A DNA stretch of 64,000 bases from Tridacna crocea (GCA_943736015.1 OX031070.1:40726173-40790172); one strand, 5' to 3'; counted from the first letter of the stretch, positions 54,701-63,241 are shown. Notes: generated by a model not told the origin, from the sequence alone. A program made the numbers and translations.

Positions 54701-54725
54701 CTTCAGCAGAGCTCCAAACTTGTGA
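42433..54725 (+). CDS. GPR143: GPR143 (ocular albinism 1)-like receptor, complete, eight exons
   Basis: Exons 42433-42712, 45692-45792, 46720-46808, 48087-48179, 52504-52616, 53070-53178, 53949-54036 and 54510-54725 join without a phase conflict to 1089 bp, 362 residues plus stop; all introns are GT-AG. The start MASP...CC and segment order match the GPR143 family: GVIIRSIIW (94-102), a TM3 block ending VYAVEAHK, TM4 FWLLQHILGWFVPA, TM5 LLLSPIILVLLAVAV, the third-loop block RYSTSERELINN into VKFI, TM6 with CWIPN (262-266), and TM7 LNPFQVLMDAMVLYGW. Seven hydrophobic segments are visible. Family members sit in melanosome/lysosome membranes, couple to G proteins and control pigment organelle biogenesis; ligand here is unknown. 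A sequon NQS lies at 14-16, and ERDPLI (349-354) fits an acidic dileucine sorting signal. The vertebrate protein is about 40 residues longer, mostly in the tail. Confidence 0.93.
42747..42964. mobile_element. TTAA MITE family A (GPR143 intron 1)
   Basis: TTAA on both sides. CCCTTTACTCCAT at the left, GGTAAAGGG at the right, central hairpin GGAGAAATTGCTTGTAACAA with complement. Confidence 0.9.
43373..43592. mobile_element. TTAA MITE family A, GCTCG-centre type
   Basis: The right flank is TTAA; the left flank has mutated to TGAA. Central palindrome AAATTGCTCGTCACGAGCAA. Confidence 0.88.
43660..43778. mobile_element. TTAA MITE family A, right half
   Basis: Keeps ACCAGCATTTTCTC, CCACAATGTTTTCAAAAG and the end TGTGTGGTAAAGGGTTAA. 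Confidence 0.75.
43800..44020. mobile_element. TTAA MITE family A, complete
   Basis: 221 bp between TTAA pairs. The hairpin ATTGTGGGAAAAGGAGAAAA / TTTTCTCCTTTTCCCACAAT encloses TGCTGCTAAGCAGCA. Its tail is followed within 20 bp by a family B MITE, sharing a TTAA-rich junction. Confidence 0.93.
44045..44582. mobile_element. TTAA-flanked MITE, family B (GPR143 intron 1)
   Basis: TTAA on both sides, AGGTGGGTATTTAG at the left, TGAAGGGCCACCT at the right, with the internal landmark CCCTTAAAAGGCTACGCAGC. Confidence 0.9.
44728..44948. mobile_element. TTAA MITE family A, complete, reverse orientation
   Basis: 221 bp between TTAA pairs; the centre AAAATGCTGGTGACCAGCAT is palindromic. The diagnostic CTGCAAATGCTTTCAATTTG lies on the opposite side from copies such as 43800. 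Confidence 0.92.
45085..45622. mobile_element. Element AGCTCCACTGGCC, shortened copy
   Basis: Begins TTTTAGCTCCACTGGCCAAA and ends GGAGCGATATACATC then GGCCCTCTTGTT. The tail matches 51020-51306. A splice-like AG at about 45388 inside it is also present in the other repeat copy, so it is not an exon. Confidence 0.8.
45692..45792 (+). CDS. GPR143: GPR143-like, exon 2 (end of TM2, first outer loop)
   Basis: 101 bp. Acceptor TTTTTCATACAG. Encodes VIIRSIIWIQGSFPPPSHT and ends CIIVS. Consensus donor gtaagt, phase 0. Confidence 0.9.
46233..46400. mobile_element. TTAA MITE family A, GCTCG-centre type, truncated
   Basis: Starts after TTAA with CCCTTTACCCCAATAGGC; keeps CACCTTTTGACAGCATAGAA and the first hairpin arm, then ends early. 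Confidence 0.75.
46436..46620. mobile_element. TTAA MITE family A, shortened
   Basis: TTAA on both sides; keeps AAAGCATTTGCAGACATCAA and the end TAGTAAAGGG. Confidence 0.75.
46720..46808 (+). CDS. GPR143: GPR143-like, exon 3 (TM3)
   Basis: 89 bp. Acceptor TATTTTAAACAG. Encodes LTSYFYLSTVIWHFVYAVEA to GKT plus two bases of a Ser codon; donor gtttgt is weak. Confidence 0.85.
46997..47216. mobile_element. TTAA MITE family A, complete
   Basis: 220 bp between TTAA pairs; central palindrome GAAATTGCTCGTAATGAGCA. Confidence 0.92.
47534..47621. mobile_element. Half copy of the CATCAGCTTGTGG hairpin MITE
   Basis: Matches the right arm of 16700-16873, including TTTTCGGCAAATATTTTCCC. Just before it (47338-47395) a separate perfect inverted repeat occurs: TTGTAAGTGCCTATACA and TGTATAGGCACTTACAA. 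Confidence 0.8.
47625..48030. repeat. Diverged 145-bp-type repeat units
   Basis: Phrases such as TCTTGATGATACCTTAGACA and CTCAAGGCCACAATTTCAG relate it to 29424-30860. Confidence 0.6.
48087..48179 (+). CDS. GPR143: GPR143-like, exon 4 (TM4)
   Basis: 93 bp. Acceptor TTTTTTTTTCACAG. Encodes FWLLQHILGWFVPAVLCAVG to YRPNLK plus two bases; donor gtaagt. Confidence 0.9.
48356..48445. mobile_element. TTAA MITE family A, deleted to 90 bp
   Basis: TTAA on both sides; CTCTTTACCACAC at the left and GGGAAAGAG at the right. Confidence 0.8.
48544..48764. mobile_element. TTAA MITE family A, GCTCG-centre type, complete
   Basis: 221 bp between TTAA pairs; central palindrome AAATTGCTCGTGACGAGCAA with arms ACATTGTGGCATAAGGTG / CACCTTTTGCCACAATGT. 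Confidence 0.93.
48797..51800. mobile_element. Element 'ACCCCCCAAAACTCTG', interrupted by a nested insertion
   Basis: Begins CCCCCCAAAACTCTGTTTGG GGGGTATA (a hairpin), then (GGTC)n near 48840-48870. It contains about 150-165-bp tandem units with GTATCTCCAAAACTATACTA, and ends near GACAAAGACCTGTTTGGTGG. A further copy of this end is at 55920-56095. Positions 49650-51307 are a different element inserted inside it. Confidence 0.8.
49650..51307. mobile_element. Element AGCTCCACTGGCC, long copy, nested
   Basis: Begins TTTAGCTCCACTGGCCGAAG, followed by (CCGT)n at 49695-49725. Internal units carry CTACCAAATTTGG and GCCCTGGGGTCAAAATTGG. It ends GCCAGTGGAGCGATACAGGG and GGCCCTCTTGTT; the GCTCCACTGGC ends are inverted. 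Confidence 0.85.
52066..52204. mobile_element. TTAA MITE family A, right two-thirds
   Basis: Keeps the hairpin GGAAAATGCTGG-type centre AAATGCTGGTTACCAGCATT and the right end GTGTGGTAATGGG before a TTAA shared with the next copy. Confidence 0.85.
52209..52430. mobile_element. TTAA MITE family A, complete
   Basis: Left flank TTAA, right flank mutated to TTCA. Directly adjoins the previous copy through one TTAA, so one inserted into the end of the other. Confidence 0.88.
52504..52616 (+). CDS. GPR143: GPR143-like, exon 5 (TM5)
   Basis: 113 bp. Acceptor TACAATTGCAG. Encodes CNVKYPKYRTILYVLLLSP to VLLYKSVLA; donor gtaaga. Confidence 0.92.
53070..53178 (+). CDS. GPR143: GPR143-like, exon 6 (third inner loop, start of TM6)
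   Basis: 109 bp. Acceptor TTTTGTTTTCAG. Encodes KRSLIVHFGRYSTSERELIN then VKFISITIAFSV; donor gtaagt. Confidence 0.92.
53256..53400. mobile_element. TTAA MITE family A, left part
   Basis: Keeps CCAAATTGAAAGCATTTGCA and AAAGGAGAAAATGCTGGTTA, then runs into a 145-bp-type unit (53430-53735) that ends GGGCCATCATGACCCTC. Confidence 0.75.
53430..53735. mobile_element. CTCAGGTGAGC-type element, 3' fragment
   Basis: CTTGTGTACCTCTAGAGGAC to CAGGGCCATCATGACCCTCT, as in 29302-30920. Confidence 0.7.
53949..54036 (+). CDS. GPR143: GPR143-like, exon 7 (end of TM6, TM7 start)
   Basis: 88 bp. Acceptor TTCTTTTTTACAG. Encodes WIPNILNGIFVNAMEDRSGD to LVFLVLQ; donor gtaata; phase 0. Confidence 0.92.
54510..54725 (+). 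CDS. GPR143: GPR143-like, exon 8 (TM7 end, cytoplasmic tail)
   Basis: 216 bp. Acceptor TTTTCGATTTAG. Encodes AVLNPFQVLMDAMVLYGWPP, then a Ser/Arg-rich tail with ERDPLISF near the end, and TGA. Confidence 0.92.
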   Translation, partial: AVLNPFQVLMDAMVLYGWPPALWKQVITTKSRTRSGTINSNERSRPRSVLGSRSWPSERDPLISFSRAPNL

Positions 54726-54896
54726 TTAGAGCCAGGATATAAGACGTTGAAGAAATCTGGTTGCTAGCTGTGTTGTTTTGTTGTTAATTAATCCATTACC
54801 ACACAACAAACGATTATACTACCCCAAACCAAAAGTACAGGGACTGGGGTTACTGGTAAGAATTCCCTGCTTGTCTTTTTTTGGATTGATGATTAA

Positions 54897-55117
54897 CCCT
54901 TTCCCAAACAACAAATTTTGGACCAGACCAAATTCAAAGCATTTTGCAGATGACAAATTAACAGTTGCTAAAAAGATAATTTTTCTATATGATAGGGTAG
55001 AAAACATTGTGGGAAAAGGAGAAAATGCTGGTTACCAGCATTTTCTTCTTTTCCCACAATGTTTTCAAAAGGCTTCTACTCCAGACCCATAAAAACCAAG
55101 GATTGTTTGGGAAAGAG
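54897..55117. mobile_element. TTAA MITE family A, complete (3' of GPR143)
   Basis: 221 bp between TTAA pairs; centre AAATGCTGGTTACCAGCATT. It lies 170 bp after the stop codon, so it is probably in the 3' UTR or just downstream. Confidence 0.92.
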
Positions 55118-55635
55118 TTAAGTCATTGCGACAGGATTCATTTCTTTCTTACTGCCGATTATTGTGTAGACAAAGGTCATGTGAGAACAATACTGTTCAA
55201 AGAAACTCCAGGAAAGCATTGATAGGTGTGGTAGCTTCCACAATGGAATTGAAATAATCGTGAAAATAGTATAAGAGAAAAAAGAAAAAATTCTGTATAT
55301 AGTGTAAACAAAATAGTTGTAAAAATACATATTTTAGTCAAAACAATTAATGTCACAAACTAGAAAGCTTTTCTTGAAACAAAAGGATATGAATGATCTT
55401 TTTTTTTATGAAATTCTCTTCTTTGCAGTTTATTGTACTAGAGGAAAAATCCACACTTATAGCAGATCTGACAAACATATTTATTACAGGTTTAACTATA
55501 TATGTGATATGTAATTCTATGTAAGGTAATGATGCTTATGACTGATTCATACCGAATGAGAAGATAAGTCTTTAGCTTACATTAATCAAATGTATTGTTT
55601 TGAAAACATGTGTTATTTCTTAACTTTACCACAAA

Positions 55636-55810
55636 TTTGGTGGTGTCCGTGGCTGTGAGGTAGAGCGTCGGCCTCATAAACATAAGGTCCTGAGTTTGAT
55701 TACTGGGAGCAGGTGTCAACTTAGGGATTTTTCATTGGCCCACACATTCGGCAGGAGTACTGGTGTATTTCCCAAGGAAGCAGAATCGAGAGAGATTAGC
55801 ATAAGTTGTA
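55636..55810 (+). repeat. tRNA-derived SINE
   Basis: Head GGTGTCCGTGGCTGTGAGGT with a CAT loop (GGCCTCATAAAC) and a B-box-like GAGTTTGATTACT. The body GGATTTTTCATTGGCCCACA is followed by a short decayed tail. Confidence 0.65.
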
Positions 55811-55909
55811 AGAACTTTTTTCTCGATCGATGTAAAATGAATATGTTTAAACTAAACTAAATTTTAGACTTGCCCATATTGAAAGCATTTTCCACTAACA
55901 AATATGCGT

Positions 55910-56100
55910 CAAATGATTGTCTTTCAAAAGACAGAAATCCTCAATTTTCGTGACCCTTGCTGCGATTTGTTGGACAATTGAACATTTTTCAACTCGTACT
56001 TTTGTACTAAAACATTCTGCCTTCTGTGACAAAGACCTATTTTTGTGACAAGGAGCTGGTGGGGGGTATAATCAATTTTAGTGATAGTTCTAGTTTACAG
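55910..56100. repeat. 3' end of the 'ACCCCCCAAAACTCTG' element
   Basis: Shares CTTTTGTACT, TTCTGTGACAAAGACCT and AGTGATAGTTCTAGTTT with 51690-51800. Confidence 0.7.
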
Positions 56101-57165
56101 ATAAATTACTTGTCCTATCTTTTGATTGTGGACCGTATATAGGTTGTAAATTGCATCCCCATTATGCATGATTTCAAGCCAGTTATCACATGCTTATGGG
56201 TCCATAAAGTCTTGTCCCTGGACATGAACAAAATTGATCGATGGCAAAAATTGTGCAGGCAGACATAGGTTGATACTTTTTGAGTTGCATTAAACCCCAT
56301 TTTCATATTTGGATTACGTTTTAAGCTTGTCTGGTTTTGGAGAAGACACTTTGGTACTGTGTTAGTTGTAAAAACTTTAAACTCTTTTATATATGTGTCA
56401 TTGCTGAATATATTTACTTAAATCCTGGGCCAGTTGTAAACGATTCAAGGGGCAGATAAATCTCAGAATATTTTTAGTTCACCTGAGCACAAAGTCCTAA
56501 GGTAAGGTTTTGTGATGGGTCATTGTCCAGTGTCCATCTGTCTGTCTGTTTGTCTATCTACAATTCATTTAAACACCTTCTTCTCCTAAACCACTGGGCC
56601 AGTCACCTTGAAACTTGGCAGGCATGTTTCTTGGGTGAAGCTCTACAATTTTTAAAAAGAATTGAATTAACCCATTAACTTGGTTGCCATGGCAACAAAA
56701 AAGGGAAAATGTAGTGAACCTGTTCTAAGTTTGTTAGCCCACCTGAGCACAACATGTTCAGTCAATTCAAAATTGGGTCACCTGGGATCATGAAATGGGT
56801 CTCTAGGTCATATTAAAGCAATATCTTGTTGGCACTCTAGAGGCTACATTTTTTGCTCAAATGACCTAAAATGTGGTCAGAATAATTATCATGATAAAAT
56901 CTTGGATGAGTATGGATTTGGGTCACCAGGGATGATTAGGTCACTAGGGCAAATTAAAGTAATACCTTGAGGGCATTCCAGAGCCCACATTTTTGCCTAA
57001 TTGACATGAAAATTGGTCGAAATGTTTGTTTTGATAAAACCTCACACAAGTCTGATTTGGGGTCATTTCGGGGTTAAAACTAGGTTGCTAGATCAAGTTA
57101 AAGAAATACCTAGTGCAACCTCTGGAGACCACATTTATTGTGTAATTGATTTGAAAATTTGTTAA

Positions 57166-57386
57166 CCCATTACCAAACGACAATATTTTAGACTGGTCCA
57201 AATTGAAAGCATTTGCAGACGACAAAGTAAAAGTGACTGAAAATTTGAAATTTGTTTTGTGAAGGGTAGAAAACATTGTAGGAAAAGGAGAAAATGCTGG
57301 TTACCAGCATTTTCTCCTTTTCCCACAATGTTTTCTAAAGGCTTCTTTCTCAGAGGCGTCAAAAGTAGGGATTGAGTGGTAATGGG
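57166..57386. mobile_element. TTAA MITE family A, complete, nested
   Basis: 221 bp between TTAA pairs; ends CCCATTACC and GGTAATGGG; centre AAATGCTGGTTACCAGCATT. Confidence 0.93.
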
Positions 57387-57696
57387 TTAAAATGAATATC
57401 TTGATGAAAACTTGGATGAGTCCAAAATGTGGTACCCTGTGGTCTTAATTTAGGTCAATAGGTCAAATTTAAGAAATACCTTGTGAGCACTTTGGAGGCT
57501 ACATTTTTTGATCAATTGACTTGAAAATTGGTCAGAATGTTTGTCTTGATAAAATATGGGATGAGTTAAAAATTGGGTAACCTGGGGTCATAAACTAGGT
57601 CACTTTGTCAAATTTAAGGAATACTTTGTAGGCACTTTAAAGGTCACATTTATTGCTCAGTTAACTTGTAAACTGTTCAGAATATTTGTCTTGATT

Positions 57697-59122
57697 TTTA
57701 GCTCTACTGGCTTTCAGCCAGCAGAGCTTATGTCATGGCGGGGTTTCCGTCGTCCGTCCGTCCGTCCGTCCGTTAGTCTTTTTCTTGTTTACGTGATAAA
57801 GTCTGCATTTGTTGTCAGATTTTTGTGAAACTTGCACAGTTTGTTTATCTCATCAATAGCTTCAACCCTATTGATTTTGAGAAAAATCCAACAAACAATA
57901 TTGGAAAAGTAGCCATTTCAAGTTTAAAATTTCCAATTCTTGTTTACGCGATAAAGTCTTCATTTATTGTCAGATTTTCATGAAACTTGCACAATTTGTT
58001 TATCTTATCAATAGCTTCAACCCTATTGATTTTGAGAAATATCCGACGAAAAGTATGGGAAAAGTAGCCATTTCTACTTGAAAATTTCTAATTCTTGTTT
58101 ACGGGATAAAGTCTTCATTTGTTCTCAGATTTTCATGAAACTTGCACAGTTTGTTTATCTTATCAATAACTTTAACCCTATCAATTTTAAAAAAAAATCC
58201 AACAAACAGTATGGAAAAAGTAGCCATTTCAAGTTGAAAACTTTCATTTCTTGTTTACGCAATAAAGTCTTCATTTTTGGTCAGATTTCCATGAAACTTG
58301 AAGAGTTTGTTTATCTTATCAATAGCTTTAACCCTATTGATTTTGAAAAAATTCCAACAAATAGTATGGGAAAAGTAGCCATTTCAAGTTGAAAACTTTC
58401 ATTTCTTGTTTACACGATCAAGTCTTCATTTTTGGTCACATTTTCGTGAAACTTGCACAGTTTGTTTATCTTATCAATGACTTTAACCCTATCAATTTTG
58501 AAAAAAGTGCGACAAACAGTATGGGAAAAGTAGCCATTTCAAGTTCAAAATTTACATTTCTTGTTTACGCAATAAAGTCTTCATTTTTGGTCAGATTTCC
58601 ATGAAACTTGCAGAGTTTGTTTATCTTATCAATAGCTTCGACCCTATTGATTTTGAAAAAATTCCAACAAAGAGTATGGGAAAAGTAGCCATTTCTAGTT
58701 GAAAACTTTCATTTCTTGTTTACGCGATCAAGTCTTCATTTTTGGTCAGATATCCGGGAAACTTGCACAGTTTGTTTATCTCATCAATAGCTTTAATCCT
58801 ATTGATTTTGAAAAAAATCTGACAAACAGTATGGGAAAAGTAGTCTTTTCAAATTGAACATTTTCATTGCCTGTTTACATGATAAAGTATTTATTTGTGA
58901 TCAGATTTTATGAATTTTTCAGCTTGTTTATCCCATCAATAGCTTTTTAACCCTGTTGAGTTTGAAAAAATTCAACCAAAAGTAATGGAAAAGTAGCCAC
59001 TTTGAGTTGAAAATGTCAATTTTTTTTTTATGTCTTTTTGCATAATGAATTCCTATGTATGCTTTATTTAAAAGCAAACTCTCTGCTGGTAGAGCATATT
59101 CTGGCCCTTCAGGGCCTTCTAG
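57697..59122. mobile_element. Element AGCTCTACTGGC with about 155-bp tandem units, nested
   Basis: Begins TTTTAGCTCTACTGGCTTTC and ends GCTGGTAGAGCATATTCTGG. A (CCGT)n tract at 57747-57775 precedes eight or so units with CTTGTTTACGCGATAAAGTC and TTGCACAGTTTGTTTATC. Open frames here are repeat by-products. Confidence 0.85.
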
Positions 59123-59734
59123 TTTTTATGTGTTCTAAATTGGTTCACATCAGGTGATAAATTAGGTCACTAGTTCAGCTTACAGAAATTCCTTGTGGAT
59201 GCTCAAGAGGCCATATTTTATGCCTATTTGACCTTACAATTTGTCAGCAATAAAATTTTGCATCTGTAGCGAATTTCGCCTATTGACTCAGGTGAGTGAT
59301 CTAGGGCCATCATTTCCCTCTTGTGATAAAGTTATGCAAGTTCTATATATATAAAAAAAAATGATAATGAAATAAAAATGATTAAGAAAAAAATTGTCAC
59401 TGAAATAGCAGCTGGAGCTGAGTTTTGGCTCCAGCGTAATGTGTTCTGATGTATGTTTAGTTGAAAATTTTGTTGCTAGTATTTGTAACAGAAAAATAAG
59501 ATATTTGCATTTTGTCTGATATATTTTTGGTTCAATAATATTTTTTTTCTTTGTACATAATTCATTTAATGAATATATATTGACATACTTAGCATGACAT
59601 TTTTATTAATTTGTATATCATTTAACTGTTTTTTTTTTTTTTTTTAACCATAGTTGATCAAATTTTCTAAAGTGCATTAGTTGATGAATTGTTAAGTGGT
59701 ATTCACTATGTGTTTTAAGAATTTCTAATTTGTA

Positions 59735-59885
59735 AGAATGTTTAAGTCTTATTCTCAAGAATGTTCTAAACTTAAGTTAACTCAACTTTTGATTGGCTAA
59801 ACCAAAAGGTTAAATTGATTTGAAGTAGTTTTTTACTACTTTAGAAAATCTTGGAGAATAAGGCTAAGGAGAATAATTTTTATAT
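59735..59885. mobile_element. CCAAT palindromic MITE, third copy
   Basis: TTTTGATTGGCTAAACCAAA centre with arms TAAGTCTTATTCTCAAGAAT and CTTGGAGAATAAGGCTAAG, related to 19970-20117. Confidence 0.65.
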
Positions 59886-60325
59886 ATAGACCAACATGCT
59901 TAAGATAACAACAATGATAATGCCATGCTTTTCAGAAAAAAGGGAGGTTACGTGATAAAAGAATATTTAAAGAAAATTTAAATTGGATTAGAAGGGGAAT
60001 GTTTATGTGAGAAGAGAATACATGTATTTTGTAACATGTCCCAAGCTAGATTAGTGCTTTTATGATTATAACCATGTGCCATTTATTGGAATTTTAGTGA
60101 GTTTTCATTTTACCTAAGCCATGGAGGTTTTTCATCATGATTATTTAATGTGATTGTTGTTATTTTCCATTCCAAAACATTGTTTTATTATGCATGTTTT
60201 AAAGGTAATGAGAGTTAAAGACTTAATTAAAAAAAATGAGAGAATATGATATATACAGTTTTTTTGTCTTCCAACTTTCATTTTAACTTTAGGTCATATT
60301 TAACTCAAAACCTAATCATATTTAA

Positions 60326-60548
60326 ATTCTTTACCAAACAATCCCTGATTTTTATAACCTGGATGAAAAAGCCTTCTGAAAAAACTGTGGTAAAATCAGA
60401 AAATGCTGGTAACCAGCATTTCTCCTTTTCTCACAATGTTTTCTTCTCTTGTAAAGCAAAGTTTAATTTTTTGAGTCATTTTTATTTTGTCATTTGTAAA
60501 TGCTTTCAATTTGGTCTCAAGTCTAAAATTTTGTCGTGTTGTAAGAGA
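60326..60548. mobile_element. TTAA MITE family A, diverged
   Basis: Left flank TTAA; ATTCTTTACCAAACAATCCC at the left, centre AAATGCTGGTAACCAGCATT, right end degraded (GTGTTGTAAGAG). Confidence 0.8.
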
Positions 60549-61310
60549 CTGTAGAAGATTGTACAATTTTAGATGATTTTAATATTCAGCATGATTGGAC
60601 CATTTTGTTCAGTTATCTGCCTTTAAAATTGGGAGAAAAAAGCTTAATTTTGCATGCATGGTCTCTCTTTCATTTTTCCACCAAACCTAATCATATTGTA
60701 ACAGGCTGTACATGGCCATAAAATCTTGGACCAGTATGACTTAAGCCTCATTGGACCAGTATGACCAGAGTAATCTGCCCGTGAAATGGAAAAAAAAATG
60801 CTTTATTTGGCTTTGTCAACATTCTAGCTCCTTTTTTTTTTCCACTAAAAATCCTCTTATTTTAACAAAATGTACATGGCTTTAAAATCTTGTAAGAATT
60901 CAGTTGCGGGCATAATTGGATGAGAATGTGGAGAGTTACTGGTCCTTGAAGTAATTACATAATTTGACTTTGTTTGCTGTATAGCTCCTTCATGTTTTTC
61001 GTCAAACCTAATTCATATTTTAACAGAATATACATGATCTAAGTTTCTTGGATAAGTTCAATATTCAGCATGATTCTATCTATATGTTTAGAGAAGTCTG
61101 CCCTTGGAATGGGAAAATTGCCTAATTTGACTTTGTTTATTCTGAAGCTTCTTCATTTAATCAGCTAATCTAATAATATTGATACAGAATGTATGTAACC
61201 CATAGACCCTGGATAATTATGATTTTGAGTGTGATTTGACTAAGTTATCAGTCCTTGAAATGGGGAAAAAATGCTTAACTAGGCCTTGTTAACACTCTAG
61301 ATAGTTCCTT
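60549..61310. repeat. Diverged tandem units of the CTCACCTGAGC family
   Basis: About 180-bp units repeat phrases such as 'ttcagcatgatt', 'aatctgcccttgaaatggg' and 'tttgactttgttaac.ctctagctccttcat' four times. No coding content. Confidence 0.6.
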
Positions 61311-61313
61311 CAT

Positions 61314-61960
61314 TTTTAGCTCAGGTGAGTTTTTGTGGTCGCCCAATGTCCGTCGTCCACAATTCCACAATTTCTTTAAACATCTCCTCCTCCAAAACCA
61401 CTGGGCCAATCTTTATGAAACTTGGCAGGGATGTTTCTTGGGTGAAGCTCTACCAAAGTTGGTCAGGAAATTGAATTCCACCCTTAACTCTGGGTGCCAT
61501 GCCAATCAAAAGGAAAAATATAGCAAAGTCTTTGAATATCCTCTCTGAAACTAGAAGCTGTAGAGCTTTGATATTTGGTTTGTAGCATCTCCTAGTGGAC
61601 CTCTACCAAGTTAGTTCATATGATGCCTCTGGGGTCAAAAATGGTCCTGCCCCGGAGGTCACAAGTTTGAACATGGAAACTAATAAGGAAAATTTAAAAA
61701 TTCTTCTTCTCTGAAACTAGAAGGCGTAGAGCTTTGATATTTGGTATGTAGCATATCCTTGTGGACCTCTACTAGGTTTGTTCATATGATGCCCCCTGGG
61801 TTTAAAAACTGGCGCCGTCTCAGGGGTCACAAGTTCAAACATAGACACAAAGAAGGAAAACTTTTTAAAATTATTCTTCTCTAAAAGTGGGAGGCATAGA
61901 GCTTTGATATTGATGCGTAGTATCCCCTAGTGGACCTCTACCAAGTTTGCACAGCGGTTC
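61314..61960. mobile_element. Truncated CTCAGGTGAG-type element with 'tctgaaactagaag' units
   Basis: Begins TTTTTAGCTCAGGTGAGTTT; three 160-bp-type units carry GAGCTTTGATATTTGGT and GTGGACCTCTACCAAG, then the repeat at 61967 cuts it off. Confidence 0.7.
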
Positions 61961-61966
61961 TGTTTT

Positions 61967-62205
61967 TAGTACGTCCATCTTGTTTTAAGTGCGTTTTCAT
62001 CATCCCTCTCATTACAGGACGGGAAAAAAAATGAGGAAAATAATTATTCTGGAGCACCCGTCCCGGCCTAACCTGTCCATTAAGTTTGAAAACAGATGGG
62101 TAAAAGTTGGTTATACGTTCACTCTGTCCGAACACAGTATAAGTCGGTTTAGCAACAGATTTCGGAACGGAATGAGAACGAGTTTGGTATGACGGGGGTT
62201 TACGG
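61967..62205. mobile_element. Repeat ending ATGACGGGGGT, inverted copy of 16003
   Basis: Reverse complement of 16003-16245 in order and phrase (AGTACGTCCATC, GTGCGTT, GGAATGAGAACGAGTTTGG). Confidence 0.7.
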
Positions 62206-62402
62206 TTCACCTTTACAATGTAATGATAAACTCTGTATTTAACTGTATCTGAAAACTGTCTGCACGGTAATGGGTTATCTGTCCGCGCCATCACGTGATG
62301 TCTGGCGGCTGGTCATTGACACAACCGACTGACCTGTCCCCGACCTGTACTGAACTGTCTGAAATAAATTGTCCTCCTACTCCGTTTTTTTTTTGTCTGC
62401 AG

Positions 62403-62425
62403 ATGGCGCTCTCTCTCTCTGTCTC

Positions 62426-62458
<33 letters not shown>

Positions 62459-62483
62459 GTCTGCCTCTTTCTCTCTCTCTCTT
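62403..62483. repeat. (CT)n microsatellite
   Basis: About 80 bp of CTCTCT with GTCT and CCTCTTT interruptions; open frames on either strand are compositional. Confidence 0.97.
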
Positions 62484-62884
62484 CCTTTTGACATAACATA
62501 CTAAAAAATAAAATGACGGGAAATCTAATAATTCGTACAATAAAGATAGTCACACAAAACCTTTATTCATTAACAATAAATGAATTCATTTCAGTTCTTC
62601 CTAATTTACAAATGTAAATTATAGATATTAAGGGTTGTTTAATGCAACTTTTTAATGCCACAAACGAAGCAGGCTGTACCGTGCACAGGGTAGACAATCT
62701 TACCTACAAGCCGGCTGAATAATAAGGTAGAATATGATTGGTCTTGAAACACGCAGAAAATTGACCGACAGCAAAATAGTTTCGACGCAGGTTAGCTTGT
62801 TTGGGCTGCGCTTGCCGACATGGGTCGATTATTTTTAAAGATGCATGGAATCCCTTGTTTCACATGGCAAAGGTTATAAACATG

Positions 62885-63241
62885 TATTATTATATTTCAT
62901 GTGTCTATTTTTAGAAATGTTATGGGTTAAGAAATGTTGTAAATTAAGCTGGGGGGGAGGGGGGTATTATTTCCCCGTCATGTCGAAAATCTGGAACTAC
63001 TTTTTTGTTCTACTTGAGATCATTAGTTTTATAAGTGGCATTTGTTGACAATATAATTAGAGGAAATATGATATATAATTTATTTCATCAGCTTGTGGTT
63101 AATATGGGGAAATATTTGCCTTAAAAGGGAAAGGTCCGCGAAAATAACTCGTGCCTTACGGCACTCGTTACTTTCGCATACCTTTCCCTTTTTCGGCAAA
63201 TATTTTCTCATATTAACCACAGGCTGATGAAATAAACTCTA
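62885..63241. mobile_element. Hairpin MITE 'CATCAGCTTGTGGTTAATAT', long copy 2
   Basis: Aligns along its whole length with 16512-16873, including the TTTCATGTGTCTATTTTTAG left part and the terminal hairpin. Confidence 0.9.

Larger units (their letters stand above)
56471..59325. mobile_element. CTCACCTGAGC-type element carrying two nested insertions
   Basis: Begins TTTTTAGTTCACCTGAGCAC and ends GACTCAGGTGAGTGATCTAG plus GGCCATCATTTCCCTCTTG. Inside are a family A MITE (57166-57386) and a different element (57697-59122). Confidence 0.8.

Noticed and set aside
55429..55500. Extra exon after GPR143 (TTTGCAG acceptor, short open frame)
   Set aside because: The receptor already ends with a stop at 54725 and the encoded piece resembles nothing known.
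62291..62540. Arg/Glu-rich and Ser/Leu-rich frames
   Set aside because: Both are translations of a (CT)n microsatellite.
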